A stretch of DNA of 64,000 nucleotides from Cellulosimicrobium cellulans (GTDB lineage: Bacteria > Actinomycetota > Actinomycetes > Actinomycetales > Cellulomonadaceae): contig NZ_VEGH01000010.1 in the NCBI RefSeq assembly GCF_007679345.1, positions 96,828 through 160,827 on the forward strand, read 5' to 3'. The notes beneath the pieces were generated by a model. That model had not been told where the DNA came from, did not search any database, and saw nothing but the letters and a program-made list of their open reading frames with translations. Positions 1-10,895 of the stretch are shown here, piece after piece. Each line of letters opens with the position of its first letter. Within the stretch, counting starts at the first letter, position 1. The translations under genes were made by a program, and so were the position numbers.

Positions 1-5
1 CCGGC

Positions 6-38
6 GCGCTCGCGCCGCGCTCGCGCCGCGCTCGCGCC
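6..38. repeat. 11-bp tandem repeat, three copies
   Basis: Three perfect head-to-tail copies of GCGCTCGCGCC lie at 6-16, 17-27 and 28-38. They abut the larger intergenic repeat that follows and lie downstream of a minus-strand gene. The left end of the window cuts the region, so the array may be longer. Confidence 0.85.
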
Positions 39-39
39 G

Positions 40-110
40 CGAGATAGGACCCCCGCGCCGAGATAGGACCCAGGACGGTCCTACGTCGGCGCGACGGCCC
101 TATCTCGGCG
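40..110. repeat. Intergenic repeat with GCCGAGATAGG word, direct and inverted
   Basis: The word CGAGATAGGACCC occurs at 40-53 and again as CGCCGAGATAGGACCC at 56-71. Inverted copies follow at 77-91 (GGTCCTACGTCGGCG, degenerate) and 97-110 (GCCCTATCTCGGCG). The block lies just beyond the 3' end of the thioesterase gene. It belongs to a family of gene-end repeats beginning GCCGAG that recurs at several other loci in the window. Confidence 0.8.
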
Positions 111-117
111 AGTGGGG

Positions 118-135
118 CGCCGCCGGAGGGCGGCG
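118..135 (-). terminator. Possible terminator of the thioesterase gene
   Basis: A short perfect hairpin, CGCCGCC - GGAG - GGCGGCG, lies 15 nt beyond the stop codon of the minus-strand thioesterase gene. There is no U-tract, as is usual in actinomycetes. Confidence 0.4.
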
Positions 136-149
136 GGTCGGCCCGGCGG

Positions 150-680
150 TCAGCGGCCGCGGCGGCGGAACGTCGGCGGGGTCTCGACGTAGGGCAGCCA
201 GGCCGCCCGTTCGGTCTCGCCGATGCGGCGCGGCGAGCCGCTGGCGGCGTCGACCAGGACGAGGGTCGTGACCGCGCGGGCGTAGGGCCCGGCGCCGTCG
301 GCCGCGACGTCGTCGGGGGACGCGTCGTGCACCTCGTAGCAGACGTCGATGCTCGCGCCGCCGAGGTGGCCGATCCACATGTCGACCACGACCGGCGTGC
401 GGCGGTAGCCGAGGGGACGCAGGTACTCGACCTCCTGGCGGGCGACGAGCGTCGCGGTCCGCGCGCCCGGGCCGGCGTCGAGCACAGCCGTCGGCCACGT
501 CTCGCGGTCGGGGACGCGCGGCGCCGCGCCCTCCCCGAGGGGGTCGGCGGGCGCGGGGTGCGCCCAGAAGGCCTCGATGCGGGCCTCCTCGAGCAGCCGC
601 AGCAGCTCGACGTTGTTCACGTGCCCGTACGCGTCCATGTCGGACCAGCGCAGCTGGACCGGCACCCGGAGCCTGGCCAT
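150..680 (-). CDS. Acyl-CoA thioesterase, hotdog (4HBT) family
   Basis: The 176-residue protein starts with MARLRVPVQLRWSDMDAYGHVNN. The Asp in the DAYGHVNN motif (residue 16) is the usual catalytic residue of YbgC/FadM-type hotdog thioesterases, which hydrolyse acyl-CoA in the cytoplasm. The chosen ATG has GGAGG four bases upstream; a longer reading frame exists upstream but its residues look like non-coding sequence. A thioesterase of this kind lies close to ettA and ssbB in mycobacteria (the Rv2475c-Rv2478c region, from memory), so this gene probably belongs to that conserved neighbourhood, here separated by a GTPase pair. The acyl substrate cannot be predicted. Confidence 0.85.
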   Translation of the reverse strand: MARLRVPVQLRWSDMDAYGHVNNVELLRLLEEARIEAFWAHPAPADPLGEGAAPRVPDRETWPTAVLDAGPGARTATLVARQEVEYLRPLGYRRTPVVVDMWIGHLGGASIDVCYEVHDASPDDVAADGAGPYARAVTTLVLVDAASGSPRRIGETERAAWLPYVETPPTFRRRGR

Positions 681-983
681 CCGTCCTCCGTCCCTCGGTG
701 CGGCGCCGTGCGGCGCGCCCCCAGCATCCTGCCCCTCGCGCCGGCGGTCGCGGGCGCGGCGCGCGTGTGGCGTCGGCCGCACCGGCGCGCACGGGACGTC
801 GTCGTCCGGCGGGCCGGGGCGGACCGCACCGCTCCAGCGGCACCGACCCGACGCCGCCCGGCAGGGGCCAGCCGGCCCCACGCCCCGCCCGGCCCGGCCC
901 GGCGCCGCCCGACCCCACAACCGGCCCGGCCCCACACCCGGCCCGGGCCCACGCCGCCCGGCCCGGTCCCGACCGGCGTGGGG
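681..983. other. Gene-free 303-nt stretch
   Basis: This gap separates the start of the thioesterase gene from the end of the GTPase gene; both read leftwards. It is very C-rich, with runs such as CCGGCCCGGCCC between about 880 and 970, which look like low-complexity sequence and not protein coding. The thioesterase promoter must lie here, but I see no clear -10 element. Confidence 0.5.
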
Positions 984-2624
984 TCAGCGCCCGCGGTCAC
1001 CCGCCGCGCGGTGCGCCTGCTCCCGGCACGTCGCCAGGTCGCCCAGCACCGCGGCCGCGGGGTTGGCGACCCGCTCCCGCGCCACCCGGGTGACCGCCGT
1101 GAGCAGCCGCGCCCGCGCCGTCCGCGCCCGGCCCCGGGCGAGCACCCGCGCGAGCACCGACGCGAGCAGCGCCAGCAGGGCCCCCGCGAGCAGGCCGCCG
1201 GCGAGCAGCGCGGTCGGCACCGGGAACGGGCCCCACTCCGGCGTACGCGGCACCGGCAGCTGCAGGTACGCCAGCCCGGCGAGCGCCCCGAGCCACGCCG
1301 CCCCCGCCACGGCCGCGGCGAGCAGCAGCCACTGCAGCCACCCGGCGACCCGGACCCACGCCCCCGGGCGGTCCGGCAGCAGCGCGGTGCCGCCGACGGC
1401 GCGGTCCAGGTCGTCGGCCAGGTCCGCCGCGCCGACGGCGTCCCGCACGGCGAGCGCCCAGGCGTCGGGGGCGTCGGCGGTGGCGCCGTCCACGTACCGG
1501 CGCACGGCGGAGGACGCGGCCGCGCGGGCGGCGGGACCGGCGGGCGGCAGCGACGTGCGCTCGACGGCCCCCGGCTCGGCCGGGTCGACGGCGCCGGCCC
1601 GGCCACGGCGGCGCCCGGACGCGGCACCGGTCGCGAGGTGCAGCCGGCGCAGCGGGTCGGGCCGCAGCCGGGCGAGCCAGCGCACCGGAGGCCACCCGGC
1701 CCGCGCGGACGCCCGCTGCACCGCCGCACGCCGCACCGCCTCGACCACGACCGGGACGCCCGCGGCCTCGGCGAGTGCGTCCGCGAGCGCCGGCAGCCCG
1801 GCGTCGTCCCGGCCCCGGCGCCGCGCGGGCGCCGCGCCGCACGCGTCGAGCACTCGGCGGGCCGCCACCTCGACGTCGGCCGTCATCCGGGCGACGGCCA
1901 CCCGGCGGCGCTCGGCGGCGTCGTCCAGCAGGTCGCGCAGCGCCGACACCCCCTGCCCCGTGCGCGCGGAGACGGCGAGCGTCCGCACGCCCGGCAGGCC
2001 GTCGTCGGCCGCGAGCCGCCGCAGGTCGGCCAGCACGGCGTCGACCTCCGCGGGCGCGAGCCGGTCGGCCTGGTTGAGCACCAGCACGACGACGTCCGCG
2101 TGCCGGGCGAGCGGGCGCAGGTAGCGCTCGTGCAGCGCCGCGTCGGCGTACTTCTGCGGGTCGACGACCCAGACCAGCAGGTCGACCCGCTCGATCAGGT
2201 GCTCGGCGCGCAGCCGGTGGGCCTCGACCACCGAGTCGTGGTCCGGCAGGTCGAGGAGCACCAGCCGCGACCCCGCGGCACCGGGACCGACCGGCAGCCC
2301 GTGCCGGCGGCGCACCCCCAGCCAGTCGAGCAGCGGCTCGGCGCCCGGGCCGCGGACCGCCGCGAGCGCCTCCCCCGTGGTCGGCCGCTGCACGCCCGGG
2401 ACCGCGACCTCCTCGCCGACGAGGGCGTTCACCAGCGACGACTTCCCCGACCCGGTGGCGCCGGCCAGCGCCACGACGGTGTGCTCCGCCGACAGCGCCG
2501 CGCGCTCGCCGACCCGCGCCAGCACCGCCCGGCCGTCGGCGACGGTGACGGCGGGCAGCCGGCCCTCCCCCGCGTCGAGCGCCGCGGTGAGCGCGGCGAC
2601 GCGGTCGTGCAGCGGGACGCTCAT
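984..2624 (-). CDS. Dynamin-like GTPase with C-terminal membrane segments (pair 1, partner B)
   Basis: This 546-residue protein has a P-loop GATGSGKS at 55-62, a G3 motif LLDLPD and a G4-like NQAD. After a helical middle it has two hydrophobic segments near residues 430-500, separated by a short loop, so it is probably membrane-anchored. Its ATG overlaps the stop of the upstream GTPase gene by four bases (ATGA), so the two are translationally coupled. Adjacent GTPase pairs of this sort resemble the Streptomyces DynA/DynB system, bacterial dynamins that act together in septal membrane remodelling; that role here is inference. A paralogous partner lies at 7426-8910. Confidence 0.8.
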   Translation of the reverse strand: MSVPLHDRVAALTAALDAGEGRLPAVTVADGRAVLARVGERAALSAEHTVVALAGATGSGKSSLVNALVGEEVAVPGVQRPTTGEALAAVRGPGAEPLLDWLGVRRRHGLPVGPGAAGSRLVLLDLPDHDSVVEAHRLRAEHLIERVDLLVWVVDPQKYADAALHERYLRPLARHADVVVLVLNQADRLAPAEVDAVLADLRRLAADDGLPGVRTLAVSARTGQGVSALRDLLDDAAERRRVAVARMTADVEVAARRVLDACGAAPARRRGRDDAGLPALADALAEAAGVPVVVEAVRRAAVQRASARAGWPPVRWLARLRPDPLRRLHLATGAASGRRRGRAGAVDPAEPGAVERTSLPPAGPAARAAASSAVRRYVDGATADAPDAWALAVRDAVGAADLADDLDRAVGGTALLPDRPGAWVRVAGWLQWLLLAAAVAGAAWLGALAGLAYLQLPVPRTPEWGPFPVPTALLAGGLLAGALLALLASVLARVLARGRARTARARLLTAVTRVARERVANPAAAVLGDLATCREQAHRAAGDRGR

Positions 2625-4726
2625 CCGCGGTCCTCCCGGCCGAGCAGCCGGCGCCAGAACCCGCCGCGCGGGTGGTCGGGGTCGGTGGCTCCGCCTGCGC
2701 CCGGGGAGCCGCCCGGCGCAGCGCCCGCCGGAGCCCCACCGGCCAGGCCCTCCGCACCCGGCCACGTCCCCCCGCCGCCCACGCCCGGCGTCCGCCCGGG
2801 GCCCGCGGCACCCGCGCGCGCCCGCCACCGGTCGGCGCCGCGCAGGCTGGTCGGCAGGCCGCCCGGCGACCCGAGCCCCGGCCCGCCCGCCGTCGCCACC
2901 CGGCCCGGCGCTCCCGGCACGGGCGCACCCGCCGCCGTCCCGTCACCAGCCGCGGCCCCCGCCGCCGCGCGCTCCGCCCGCTCGCCGCGTGCCGCGTCCT
3001 CCACCGCCAGGGCCGCGGCTCGCAGCGCCTCGCCGCCCGTCACCACCAGTGCGTCGAGCTGCGAGGTGTACCGCGCGGCCTCGCCGGCGAGGACCCCGCG
3101 CACCCGGGCGTCGAGCCGCTCGCGCGCCTCCGCGGTCAGCCGGCGCACCGCGTCGTCGCCGAACACGGCCTCGAGCAGCTTCTGGGCGACCACCGCGGTG
3201 CCGCCCGCGATGCCGACCTCGATCCCGGTCAGCCCGCCGGTCGAGGCGAAGGCCAGCACCATCAGGCTGACGCCGAGCGCGTTGACGCCGAAGGACAGCG
3301 CGCGGGCCGTGCCGCGCCGCTGCGCGCCCTGCTCGCCGACCAGCGCCAGGACGTCGGACTGCCAGGCCCGGATCTCGGCGTCCACCTCGGCCCGCAGCGT
3401 CGTCGACGACCGCGACAGCCCGAGGTCCGGCAGCAGCGCGGCCCCGGACGGGTCGCCTCGCCACGCCGCGTGCGTGCGCTCGGCCGCGGCGTCGGCCGCG
3501 TCCAGGACGACGGCCGCCAGCCCGTGCGCGATCGCCTGCTCGACCGGCGGGGTCGCCGCGGGCCGGCCGCGGACGAACCCGACCACGGCGTCCCGCACCC
3601 GGCCGACCCCGCGCTCGACGGACCGCAGCAGGTCGCCGGTGCCGACGAGCTCCTGCCAGCGGGCCAGCACCTCGCCGCGGAGCATCGCTCCGTCGGACGT
3701 CGCCGCCGCGACCTGCGTGGCCGCCTCCGCGTAGGCGCGCGCCACCGCGTCCCGCAGCCGCGCGTCGGCGACGACCTGGCCGTCGGCCGCCTGCGCGAGC
3801 GACAGCCCGCGGCGCGCCAGGTCGTCCACCACGCCGTCCCGGGTCGCCACCGCCACCGCGCGCCGGGCGGCCGCGTCGCCGCCGAGGTCCGACAGCCAGG
3901 CGGCGACCGCGCCGACCGCCTCCTCCGGGAGCAGGCCGTCCGGTCCCGTGCCCTCGGGCACCGGGAACAGCGGCGCGCCGGCGAGACCGTTCGCGTCGAG
4001 CATCCGGCGCAGGTCCTCGACCGCCGCCTCGGAGCCGGGGTCCACCCGGTCGACGACCAGCGCGACCTGCGCGTGCCGCTCGGCGGCGGTGTGCAGCAGG
4101 TCCCACGGCACCGCGTCGGCGTACCGGGCGGCCGTCGTGACGAACAGCCACAGATCGGCGGCGGCGAGCAGCTGGGCCGCGAGCCGGCGGTTGGCCTCCT
4201 CGACCGAGTCCACGTCGGGTGCGTCGAGCAGGGCGAGGCCGCGGGGCAGGGCGCCGCTCGGGACCAGGCGCACGGCAGCGGCACCGGGCTCGGCGGCGCT
4301 GCCGTCGCCGAGCCCCCGGTCCCCCGCCAGGCGCGCGAGCCCCGGCAGCACCCGGTCGCCGGCGAACCAGCCGCCGTCGAGCGGGTGGTGCACCAGCACC
4401 GGCGACCGCGTCGTGGGGCGCAGCACGCCGGGATCGCTGACCCGCTCGCCGAGCAACGAGTTCACCAGGGTCGACTTCCCCGCCCCGGTGGAGCCGCCGA
4501 CGACGACGAGCAGCGGCGCGCCGACGGAACGGAGCCGCGGCAGCAGGTAGTCGTCGAGCTGGTCGAGCGCGGCCCGGCGGTCGGTGCGGGCCTGGGCCGA
4601 CCCCGGGGCGTCGAGCGGCAGCGCGAGGTCGCGGAGCCGGGCGCGCAACCGCTCCAGGGCGTCGCCGAGCGCGGCGTCCGCGCCGGTCACCGCGCCGGCG
4701 CTCGTCGGGGGCGTGTCGTCGGCCAT
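2621..4726 (-). CDS. Dynamin-like GTPase (pair 1, partner A)
   Basis: The 701-residue protein carries a P-loop GSTGAGKS (78-85), the G2-like LRPTTRSPVLVHHP segment, G3 motif LLDAPD and a degenerate G4, VDRVD. A hydrophobic stretch around residues 475-525 followed by helices could be a membrane paddle. The last ~110 residues are Gly/Ala/Pro-rich and probably disordered, which makes this protein longer than its paralogue at 8907-10598. It is the first gene of a coupled pair with partner B. The ATG lacks a strong ribosome site. Likely peripheral or integral at the inner face of the membrane; function inferred from bacterial dynamins. Confidence 0.8.
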   Translation of the reverse strand: MADDTPPTSAGAVTGADAALGDALERLRARLRDLALPLDAPGSAQARTDRRAALDQLDDYLLPRLRSVGAPLLVVVGGSTGAGKSTLVNSLLGERVSDPGVLRPTTRSPVLVHHPLDGGWFAGDRVLPGLARLAGDRGLGDGSAAEPGAAAVRLVPSGALPRGLALLDAPDVDSVEEANRRLAAQLLAAADLWLFVTTAARYADAVPWDLLHTAAERHAQVALVVDRVDPGSEAAVEDLRRMLDANGLAGAPLFPVPEGTGPDGLLPEEAVGAVAAWLSDLGGDAAARRAVAVATRDGVVDDLARRGLSLAQAADGQVVADARLRDAVARAYAEAATQVAAATSDGAMLRGEVLARWQELVGTGDLLRSVERGVGRVRDAVVGFVRGRPAATPPVEQAIAHGLAAVVLDAADAAAERTHAAWRGDPSGAALLPDLGLSRSSTTLRAEVDAEIRAWQSDVLALVGEQGAQRRGTARALSFGVNALGVSLMVLAFASTGGLTGIEVGIAGGTAVVAQKLLEAVFGDDAVRRLTAEARERLDARVRGVLAGEAARYTSQLDALVVTGGEALRAAALAVEDAARGERAERAAAGAAAGDGTAAGAPVPGAPGRVATAGGPGLGSPGGLPTSLRGADRWRARAGAAGPGRTPGVGGGGTWPGAEGLAGGAPAGAAPGGSPGAGGATDPDHPRGGFWRRLLGREDRG

Positions 4727-4829
4727 CCGCCCATCCTGCCGCCCGGCGCGGTCCCCCGCCCCGGGAGACGAGCCGGCCGCCGCCCCCGGGTAGGGGGCGG
4801 CGGCCGGCGCGTGCGGTGCGCGGGGTGCG

Positions 4830-6512
<1,683 letters not shown>

Positions 6513-6654
6513 TGGCTTCTCGTCCGCCTCGGGGTCGTCGGTTCCGGTGTCGCGCGCCGGGCGACCACGCGGGTGCCGGGCGGCGCGCAGTCCCCCAGCC
6601 TAGGCGATCCCCGCCGTCGGGACCGCGCGGCCGCCCGCCGGCTCCGGCGCCCGC

Positions 6655-7227
6655 TCAGGCCGGCAGCGCCTGCACCGTCCCGGTCGGGACGTCCCCGGGC
6701 AGCGGGTCGTCGTCCGCCAGCTCGAACGCCCGGCTCACGTCCACCACCTCCGCGCCCCGCCCGCCGACGCCGGCGCCGCCGTCGTCCGCCCCGTCCTCGG
6801 TCTCCGGTGGCACGGCCCGCCCGTCCGCGTCGGCGGCCGCCGCGCGCCCGGGCGCGTGCACCGTCCGCATGAACCGCGTGGTCCCGCGGGACAGGTCGTG
6901 CCCCACGGCGTCGGCGGTCAGCTCGGCGGTGGTCCGCGGCCGCCCGTCGGGCGCCACCCAGTCGACCAGCCGGAGCCGGCCGTGCACGACCACCGGCTCG
7001 CCCCGGCGCACCGACTCGGCGACGTTGAGCGCGAGGTGCCGGAACGTCTTCACGGTGAACCAGCTGGTGTCGGCGTCCACGTACCCGTCCTGGTCCCGGT
7101 CGTACACCCGGGGGGTGCTGGCCACCCGGAACTTGGTGAACGGGACCTGCCCGTCGTCGCCGGTGTACCGGACCGGGTCGCTGCCGACCCAGCCGACCAC
7201 CGTGACCGTGAGCTCGTTGACCGCCAT
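6655..7227 (-). CDS. ssb: Single-stranded DNA-binding protein, SsbB type
   Basis: A 190-residue protein with an N-terminal OB fold (about residues 1-110: NELTVTVVGWVGSDP, then WFTVKTFRHLALNVAESVRRGEP in two parts). The ATG at 7227 has an excellent AGGAGG five bases upstream. It binds single-stranded DNA as a tetramer in this family. The C-terminal region is acidic but ends in TVQALPA and lacks the DDDIPF-type tip that recruits repair and replication partners in the main SSB. Together with its position next to ettA, this marks it as the second SSB paralogue (M. tuberculosis SSBb, Rv2478c) and not the replicative SSB. Confidence 0.88.
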   Translation of the reverse strand: MAVNELTVTVVGWVGSDPVRYTGDDGQVPFTKFRVASTPRVYDRDQDGYVDADTSWFTVKTFRHLALNVAESVRRGEPVVVHGRLRLVDWVAPDGRPRTTAELTADAVGHDLSRGTTRFMRTVHAPGRAAAADADGRAVPPETEDGADDGGAGVGGRGAEVVDVSRAFELADDDPLPGDVPTGTVQALPA

Positions 7228-7425
7228 GCGTCCTCCTGGTGCCCGGGGCCGGCGCCCGTGCGGGCCGGCCGTGGGCACCACGCTGCCCGCCGCGACCTCG
7301 GCGGCTCCCGGCGCAGCCCGCGCACCTGGGGACGACGCACCGCGCCGGGCCTGTGGAGGACTCGGCGCCCCGTGATCGCGGGGCACGGGCGCGCAGCGGC
7401 ACCCCGCCCGGCCGGTCGCCCGGCC

Positions 7426-8910
7426 TCAGCCCTCCCGCGCCCCCGCGGCCAGCTCCCGCACCCGCCGGTGCTCGGCCAGCACCGCCGCCGTCGGCTCCGC
7501 CAGGCACCGGCGCGCCACGCCCTCGAGCGCCTCCCGCCCGTCCCGGCGCACCCGCTCGGCCCGGCGACCCGCCGCCGCGCGCCGGGCCCGCACCGCGAGC
7601 CACGCGCACAGCACAGCGAGCACGGCCAGCACGGCCGCCGCCGGCCAGCCCAGCCCGAGCAGGTCCTCCGGGCCGGTGCCCGACCCCCAGGTGCGCCACG
7701 CGCCCGCGCCACCAGCGGCCAGCGCGCCGACGCCGAGCACGACCGCCAGCACCAGCAGCGTGACGGCGAGCCGCGACCGGCGGGTGACGACGGCCACCCG
7801 GGACAGCGCCTCGTCGGCCGCCGAGCGGATCTCCTCGGTGCCGGCGAGGGCGCCGCGCACCGCCTCGACCCACCGGCGCGGCAGCCGCGCGGTGACCGCG
7901 TCGGTCCACTGGCCGCGCGCCAGCGCGACCGCGCCCTCCTGCACCGACACCAGCTCCGGGACCGTCGTCGCGCTCCCCCGCACCACCGCCGCGACCGCGT
8001 CCGCCAGCGCGGGCAGCCCCGCCGCGTGCGCGAGCGTCACCGCGACGGGCGTCACGTCCAGCGCCTCGGACGGCGGCTCCGCGTCGCCGACCTCGCCCTG
8101 CACGAGCCGCGCGGCGTCGGCGATCTCGGCGGACGCGCGCCGCGCCGCGAGGCTCTGCCGCCCGACGACCTCGGCGAGCGTGTCCCGCATCTCGGCGACC
8201 CCCTCGCCGGTGCGGGCGGACGTGCTGCGCACCTCGACGCCGGTGAGCCCGTCGGCGGCCAGCAGCCGCGCGACGTCGGCGACCAGCGCCTCCCGCTGCT
8301 CGGCCGGCACGGTGTCCACCTGGTTGAGCACGACGAGCATCGCCCCCTCGTGCCCCACCAGGCCCTGGAGGTAGCCGGAGTGCAGCGAGTCGTCGGCGTA
8401 CTTCTGCGGGTCGACGACCCAGATCAGCAGGTCGGCCATCGGCAGCAGCCGGTCGACGGCCTCGCGGTGCGCGTCCTCGATCGAGTCGTGGTCCGGCAGG
8501 TCGAGCAGCACGAGGCCGCGCAGCGGTGCCTCGGTGTCGCCGTCGAGGGCGCTCTCCCGCTCGATCCGGCGGTCGTCGGCGACGTCGAGCCAGTCGAGCA
8601 GCTTCTCCCCGCCTCCGCCCCACACGCAGGCGGTCGGCTGGGAGGTGGTGGGGCGCTTCACGCCGACCTCGGCGAACTCGAGCCCGCAGATCTCGTTGAA
8701 CAGGCTCGACTTGCCGGAGCCGGTGCCGCCGAGCAGGGCGACGACCGTGTGGTCCACCCCCAGCGCGAGCCGGGTCCGCACCTGGTCGCCGATCCCCCGC
8801 ACGCGCGTCGCCACGGCCGGGTCGAGGCGGTCGCCGCCGACCGCCAGCGCCTCGTCCAGCCGCGCCAGGCGCTTGGTGAGCGCGGCGGTGTCGCCGCGGG
8901 AGTCGGTCAT
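7426..8910 (-). CDS. Dynamin-like GTPase with membrane segments (pair 2, partner B)
   Basis: The 494-residue protein has P-loop GGTGSGKS (61-68), G3 LLDLPDHDS and G4 LNQVD. Near residues 395-460 there are two hydrophobic segments, then a basic, Arg-rich tail. It is a clear paralogue of the protein encoded at 984-2624: same order of motifs, same WVVDPQKYAD segment after G3. Its ATG overlaps the upstream stop by four bases (ATGA), the same arrangement as in pair 1. Probably membrane-anchored and acting with partner A; a role in membrane remodelling is inferred from the dynamin family. Confidence 0.82.
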   Translation of the reverse strand: MTDSRGDTAALTKRLARLDEALAVGGDRLDPAVATRVRGIGDQVRTRLALGVDHTVVALLGGTGSGKSSLFNEICGLEFAEVGVKRPTTSQPTACVWGGGGEKLLDWLDVADDRRIERESALDGDTEAPLRGLVLLDLPDHDSIEDAHREAVDRLLPMADLLIWVVDPQKYADDSLHSGYLQGLVGHEGAMLVVLNQVDTVPAEQREALVADVARLLAADGLTGVEVRSTSARTGEGVAEMRDTLAEVVGRQSLAARRASAEIADAARLVQGEVGDAEPPSEALDVTPVAVTLAHAAGLPALADAVAAVVRGSATTVPELVSVQEGAVALARGQWTDAVTARLPRRWVEAVRGALAGTEEIRSAADEALSRVAVVTRRSRLAVTLLVLAVVLGVGALAAGGAGAWRTWGSGTGPEDLLGLGWPAAAVLAVLAVLCAWLAVRARRAAAGRRAERVRRDGREALEGVARRCLAEPTAAVLAEHRRVRELAAGAREG

Positions 8911-10598
8911 GTCAGCCCCTTGATCACGGCCAGCCGCAGCCGCAGCGTCGACGCGGCGTCCGGTGCGAGCGCCGGGCGGTCCAGCACGGCGGCGGCCGCG
9001 TCCCGCTCGCGACCCGCCTGGTCGGCGGCGTGCTGCGCGAGCCGGTCGCGCAGCGTCCCCGCCACGGCGGTGCCGCGCTCGCCGAGCAGGTCGACCAGCA
9101 TCCGGTCGGCCGCCTCCAGCCCGGCGGCCGACGCCAGCGCCAGCGCGGCCAGCCCCTCGTCGCCGAGGGCGCGCTGCGCGGCGGCGGCCCGCTTGGCGGC
9201 CTTGGCGGCGACGCGCTTCGCGGTGCGGTCGTCGCCCGCCGGGGCGGGGGTCGCCGGGTCGGCGGTCAGCACCTCGACCGCCCCGCCGACCCAGTCCCGG
9301 GCGGCGCGCTCGACCTCGCGCGGCCGGTCCGCGGCCCGGTCGGCGGCCGACCAGTCGCCCGCGAGGGTCGTCGCGCCCGCCGGGCCGGCGGCCAGGGCGT
9401 CGCGCAGCGCGGTCTCGGTCGCGGCGCCGACGGCCGACAGCGTCGAGGTCGCCGACGACACCAGGTCCTGCACCAGCGGCATGACCGCCGCCGCGCGGTC
9501 CCGGCCGGCCCGGCGCGACCGGTCGACCCGCCCGCCGCCCTTCAGCACGTCCGCGAGCGCCGCGCCCGGCGCGGTCAGCTCGGTCCAGCGCGCCTGCACC
9601 GCGCCCTGCGCGACGGCGCCGCGCGTGATCGTGCGGCGCGCGTCCTCCGCCGGTGCGCGCACGGCGTCGTCGAGGGCCGTGCGCACCGCGGCCGCGGCCT
9701 CGGCCTGCCGGTCCACCGCGTCGACGAGCTCGTCCACCCACGGCCGCAACGCGGCGAACGACCCGCGCAGCGTCCGGGCGACGACGGTCCGCGCCCGGTC
9801 GGCACCGGCGAGCATGGTCAGCCAGCGGGTGATCGGCGCGACCAGCCCCGCGTCCATCAGCCCCTCGTGCGGCCCGAGGTCCGGCACCACGAACAGCGGC
9901 GAGCCCTGCATCCCGTGCGAGCGGAGCCGGTCCAGCAGGTCCCCGCGGACCGTCGGCAGCGACGCCGGGTCGACGCGGTTGAGCACCATCGCCACGGACG
10001 CGCCGCGCTCGGTCGCGCCGGTGAGCACCCGCCAGGGCAGCGCATCGCCGTACCGGGCGGCAGTCGTGACGAACAGCCACAGGTCGGCCGCCTCCAGCAG
10101 CCGGTGCGCCGAACGCCGGTTCGCCTCCTCCACGGAGTCGACGTCGGGCGCGTCCATCAGCGCGATGCCGCGCGGCACCCGCTCCGACGCCACGATCTCC
10201 ACGGCGTCGGTCACGGGGTGCTCGCGCACCAGCTCCGCGTCGTCGGGGTGGTGCACCAGCACCGGGCGGCGCGTCGTCGGCCGCAGCACGCCGGCGGTGG
10301 TCACCTCGGTGCCCACCAGCGAGTTCACCAGCGTCGACTTGCCCGCCCCGGTCGACCCCGCGACCACGACGATCGCCGGCGCGGACAGCTGCCGCAGCCG
10401 CGGCACCAGGTGGTCGGCGAGCTGGTCGACCAGCCGGGTCCGGGACGCCCGCGCGGCGCCCACGCCGGGCACCTCGAGCGGGAACTCGGTCGCCCGCACG
10501 TCGCGCAGGAGGTCGGTCAGGGCGTCGAGCAGGGACGTCGCGGCGAGCGGCCGGTCGAGGACATCCCGCGCCGCCGAGCTCTCCGCCTGCACGTTCAC
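8907..10598 (-). CDS. Dynamin-like GTPase (pair 2, partner A)
   Basis: The 563-residue protein carries P-loop GSTGAGKS near residue 85, the LRPTTRRPVLVHHP segment, G3 ALMDAPDVDS and a G4-like LNRVD. It matches the protein at 2621-4726 closely in the GTPase domain but lacks that protein's Gly/Ala-rich tail. I chose the GTG at 10598 because GAGAGG lies eight bases upstream; an in-frame ATG at 10670 would add 24 residues but has no ribosome site. It is the first gene of the coupled pair. Membrane remodelling is the family role; the exact job is unknown. Confidence 0.8.
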   Translation of the reverse strand: MNVQAESSAARDVLDRPLAATSLLDALTDLLRDVRATEFPLEVPGVGAARASRTRLVDQLADHLVPRLRQLSAPAIVVVAGSTGAGKSTLVNSLVGTEVTTAGVLRPTTRRPVLVHHPDDAELVREHPVTDAVEIVASERVPRGIALMDAPDVDSVEEANRRSAHRLLEAADLWLFVTTAARYGDALPWRVLTGATERGASVAMVLNRVDPASLPTVRGDLLDRLRSHGMQGSPLFVVPDLGPHEGLMDAGLVAPITRWLTMLAGADRARTVVARTLRGSFAALRPWVDELVDAVDRQAEAAAAVRTALDDAVRAPAEDARRTITRGAVAQGAVQARWTELTAPGAALADVLKGGGRVDRSRRAGRDRAAAVMPLVQDLVSSATSTLSAVGAATETALRDALAAGPAGATTLAGDWSAADRAADRPREVERAARDWVGGAVEVLTADPATPAPAGDDRTAKRVAAKAAKRAAAAQRALGDEGLAALALASAAGLEAADRMLVDLLGERGTAVAGTLRDRLAQHAADQAGRERDAAAAVLDRPALAPDAASTLRLRLAVIKGLT

Positions 10599-10748
10599 AC
10601 CGTCATCCTCTCGTGTGAACGGGGAGGCGGCCAAACGTCCGCGCCGTGTGACCTGCGACGACTTCGGCACGCGGGGCGCGGGGCCGGGTCACCGGTGGCG
10701 CGTACCCTGGGTGCGCCGGTCGCGCGGCCCCGTGCGGCGCCCGGCGAC

Positions 10749-10821
10749 GCCTCCATAGCTCAATGGATAGAGCAACGGCCTTCTAATCCGTCGGTTGCAG
10801 GTTCGAGTCCTGCTGGGGGCA
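10749..10821 (+). tRNA. tRNA-Arg (anticodon TCT)
   Basis: The 73-nt cloverleaf has acceptor stem GCCTCCA/TGGGGGC with one G-U pair, D arm GCTC/GAGC, anticodon loop CTTCTAA (TCT), T stem GCAGG/CCTGC and discriminator A. The last base pair of the anticodon stem (C31-T39) is mismatched. CCA is not encoded. A TACCCT element at 10703-10708 could be the -10 of its promoter. Confidence 0.95.
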
Positions 10822-10860
10822 CCCGGACGCTGCCGTTCGCTCGTTCCTCGAGCGCGGCGG

Positions 10861-10890
10861 CGCGGCCCTCGGTCCGGACCGAGGGCCGCG
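10861..10890. terminator. Bidirectional terminator, 30-nt perfect palindrome
   Basis: Positions 10861-10890 are a perfect palindrome (CGCGGCCCTCGGTCC and its complement). It lies between tRNA-Arg on the plus strand and the 3' end of the amidinotransferase gene on the minus strand, so it can serve both. Confidence 0.8.
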
Positions 10891-10895
10891 TCCGT

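Noticed and set aside
6..110. CRISPR array at the left edge
   Set aside because: Repeat units are only 11-16 nt, there are no unique spacers of 30-40 nt, and copies occur in both orientations; no cas genes nearby.
327..3734. Very long open frame on the plus strand across the thioesterase and GTPase genes
   Set aside because: High GC removes stop codons from all frames; its translation is Arg/Pro/Ala-rich with no domain, while the minus strand carries clear GTPase motifs.
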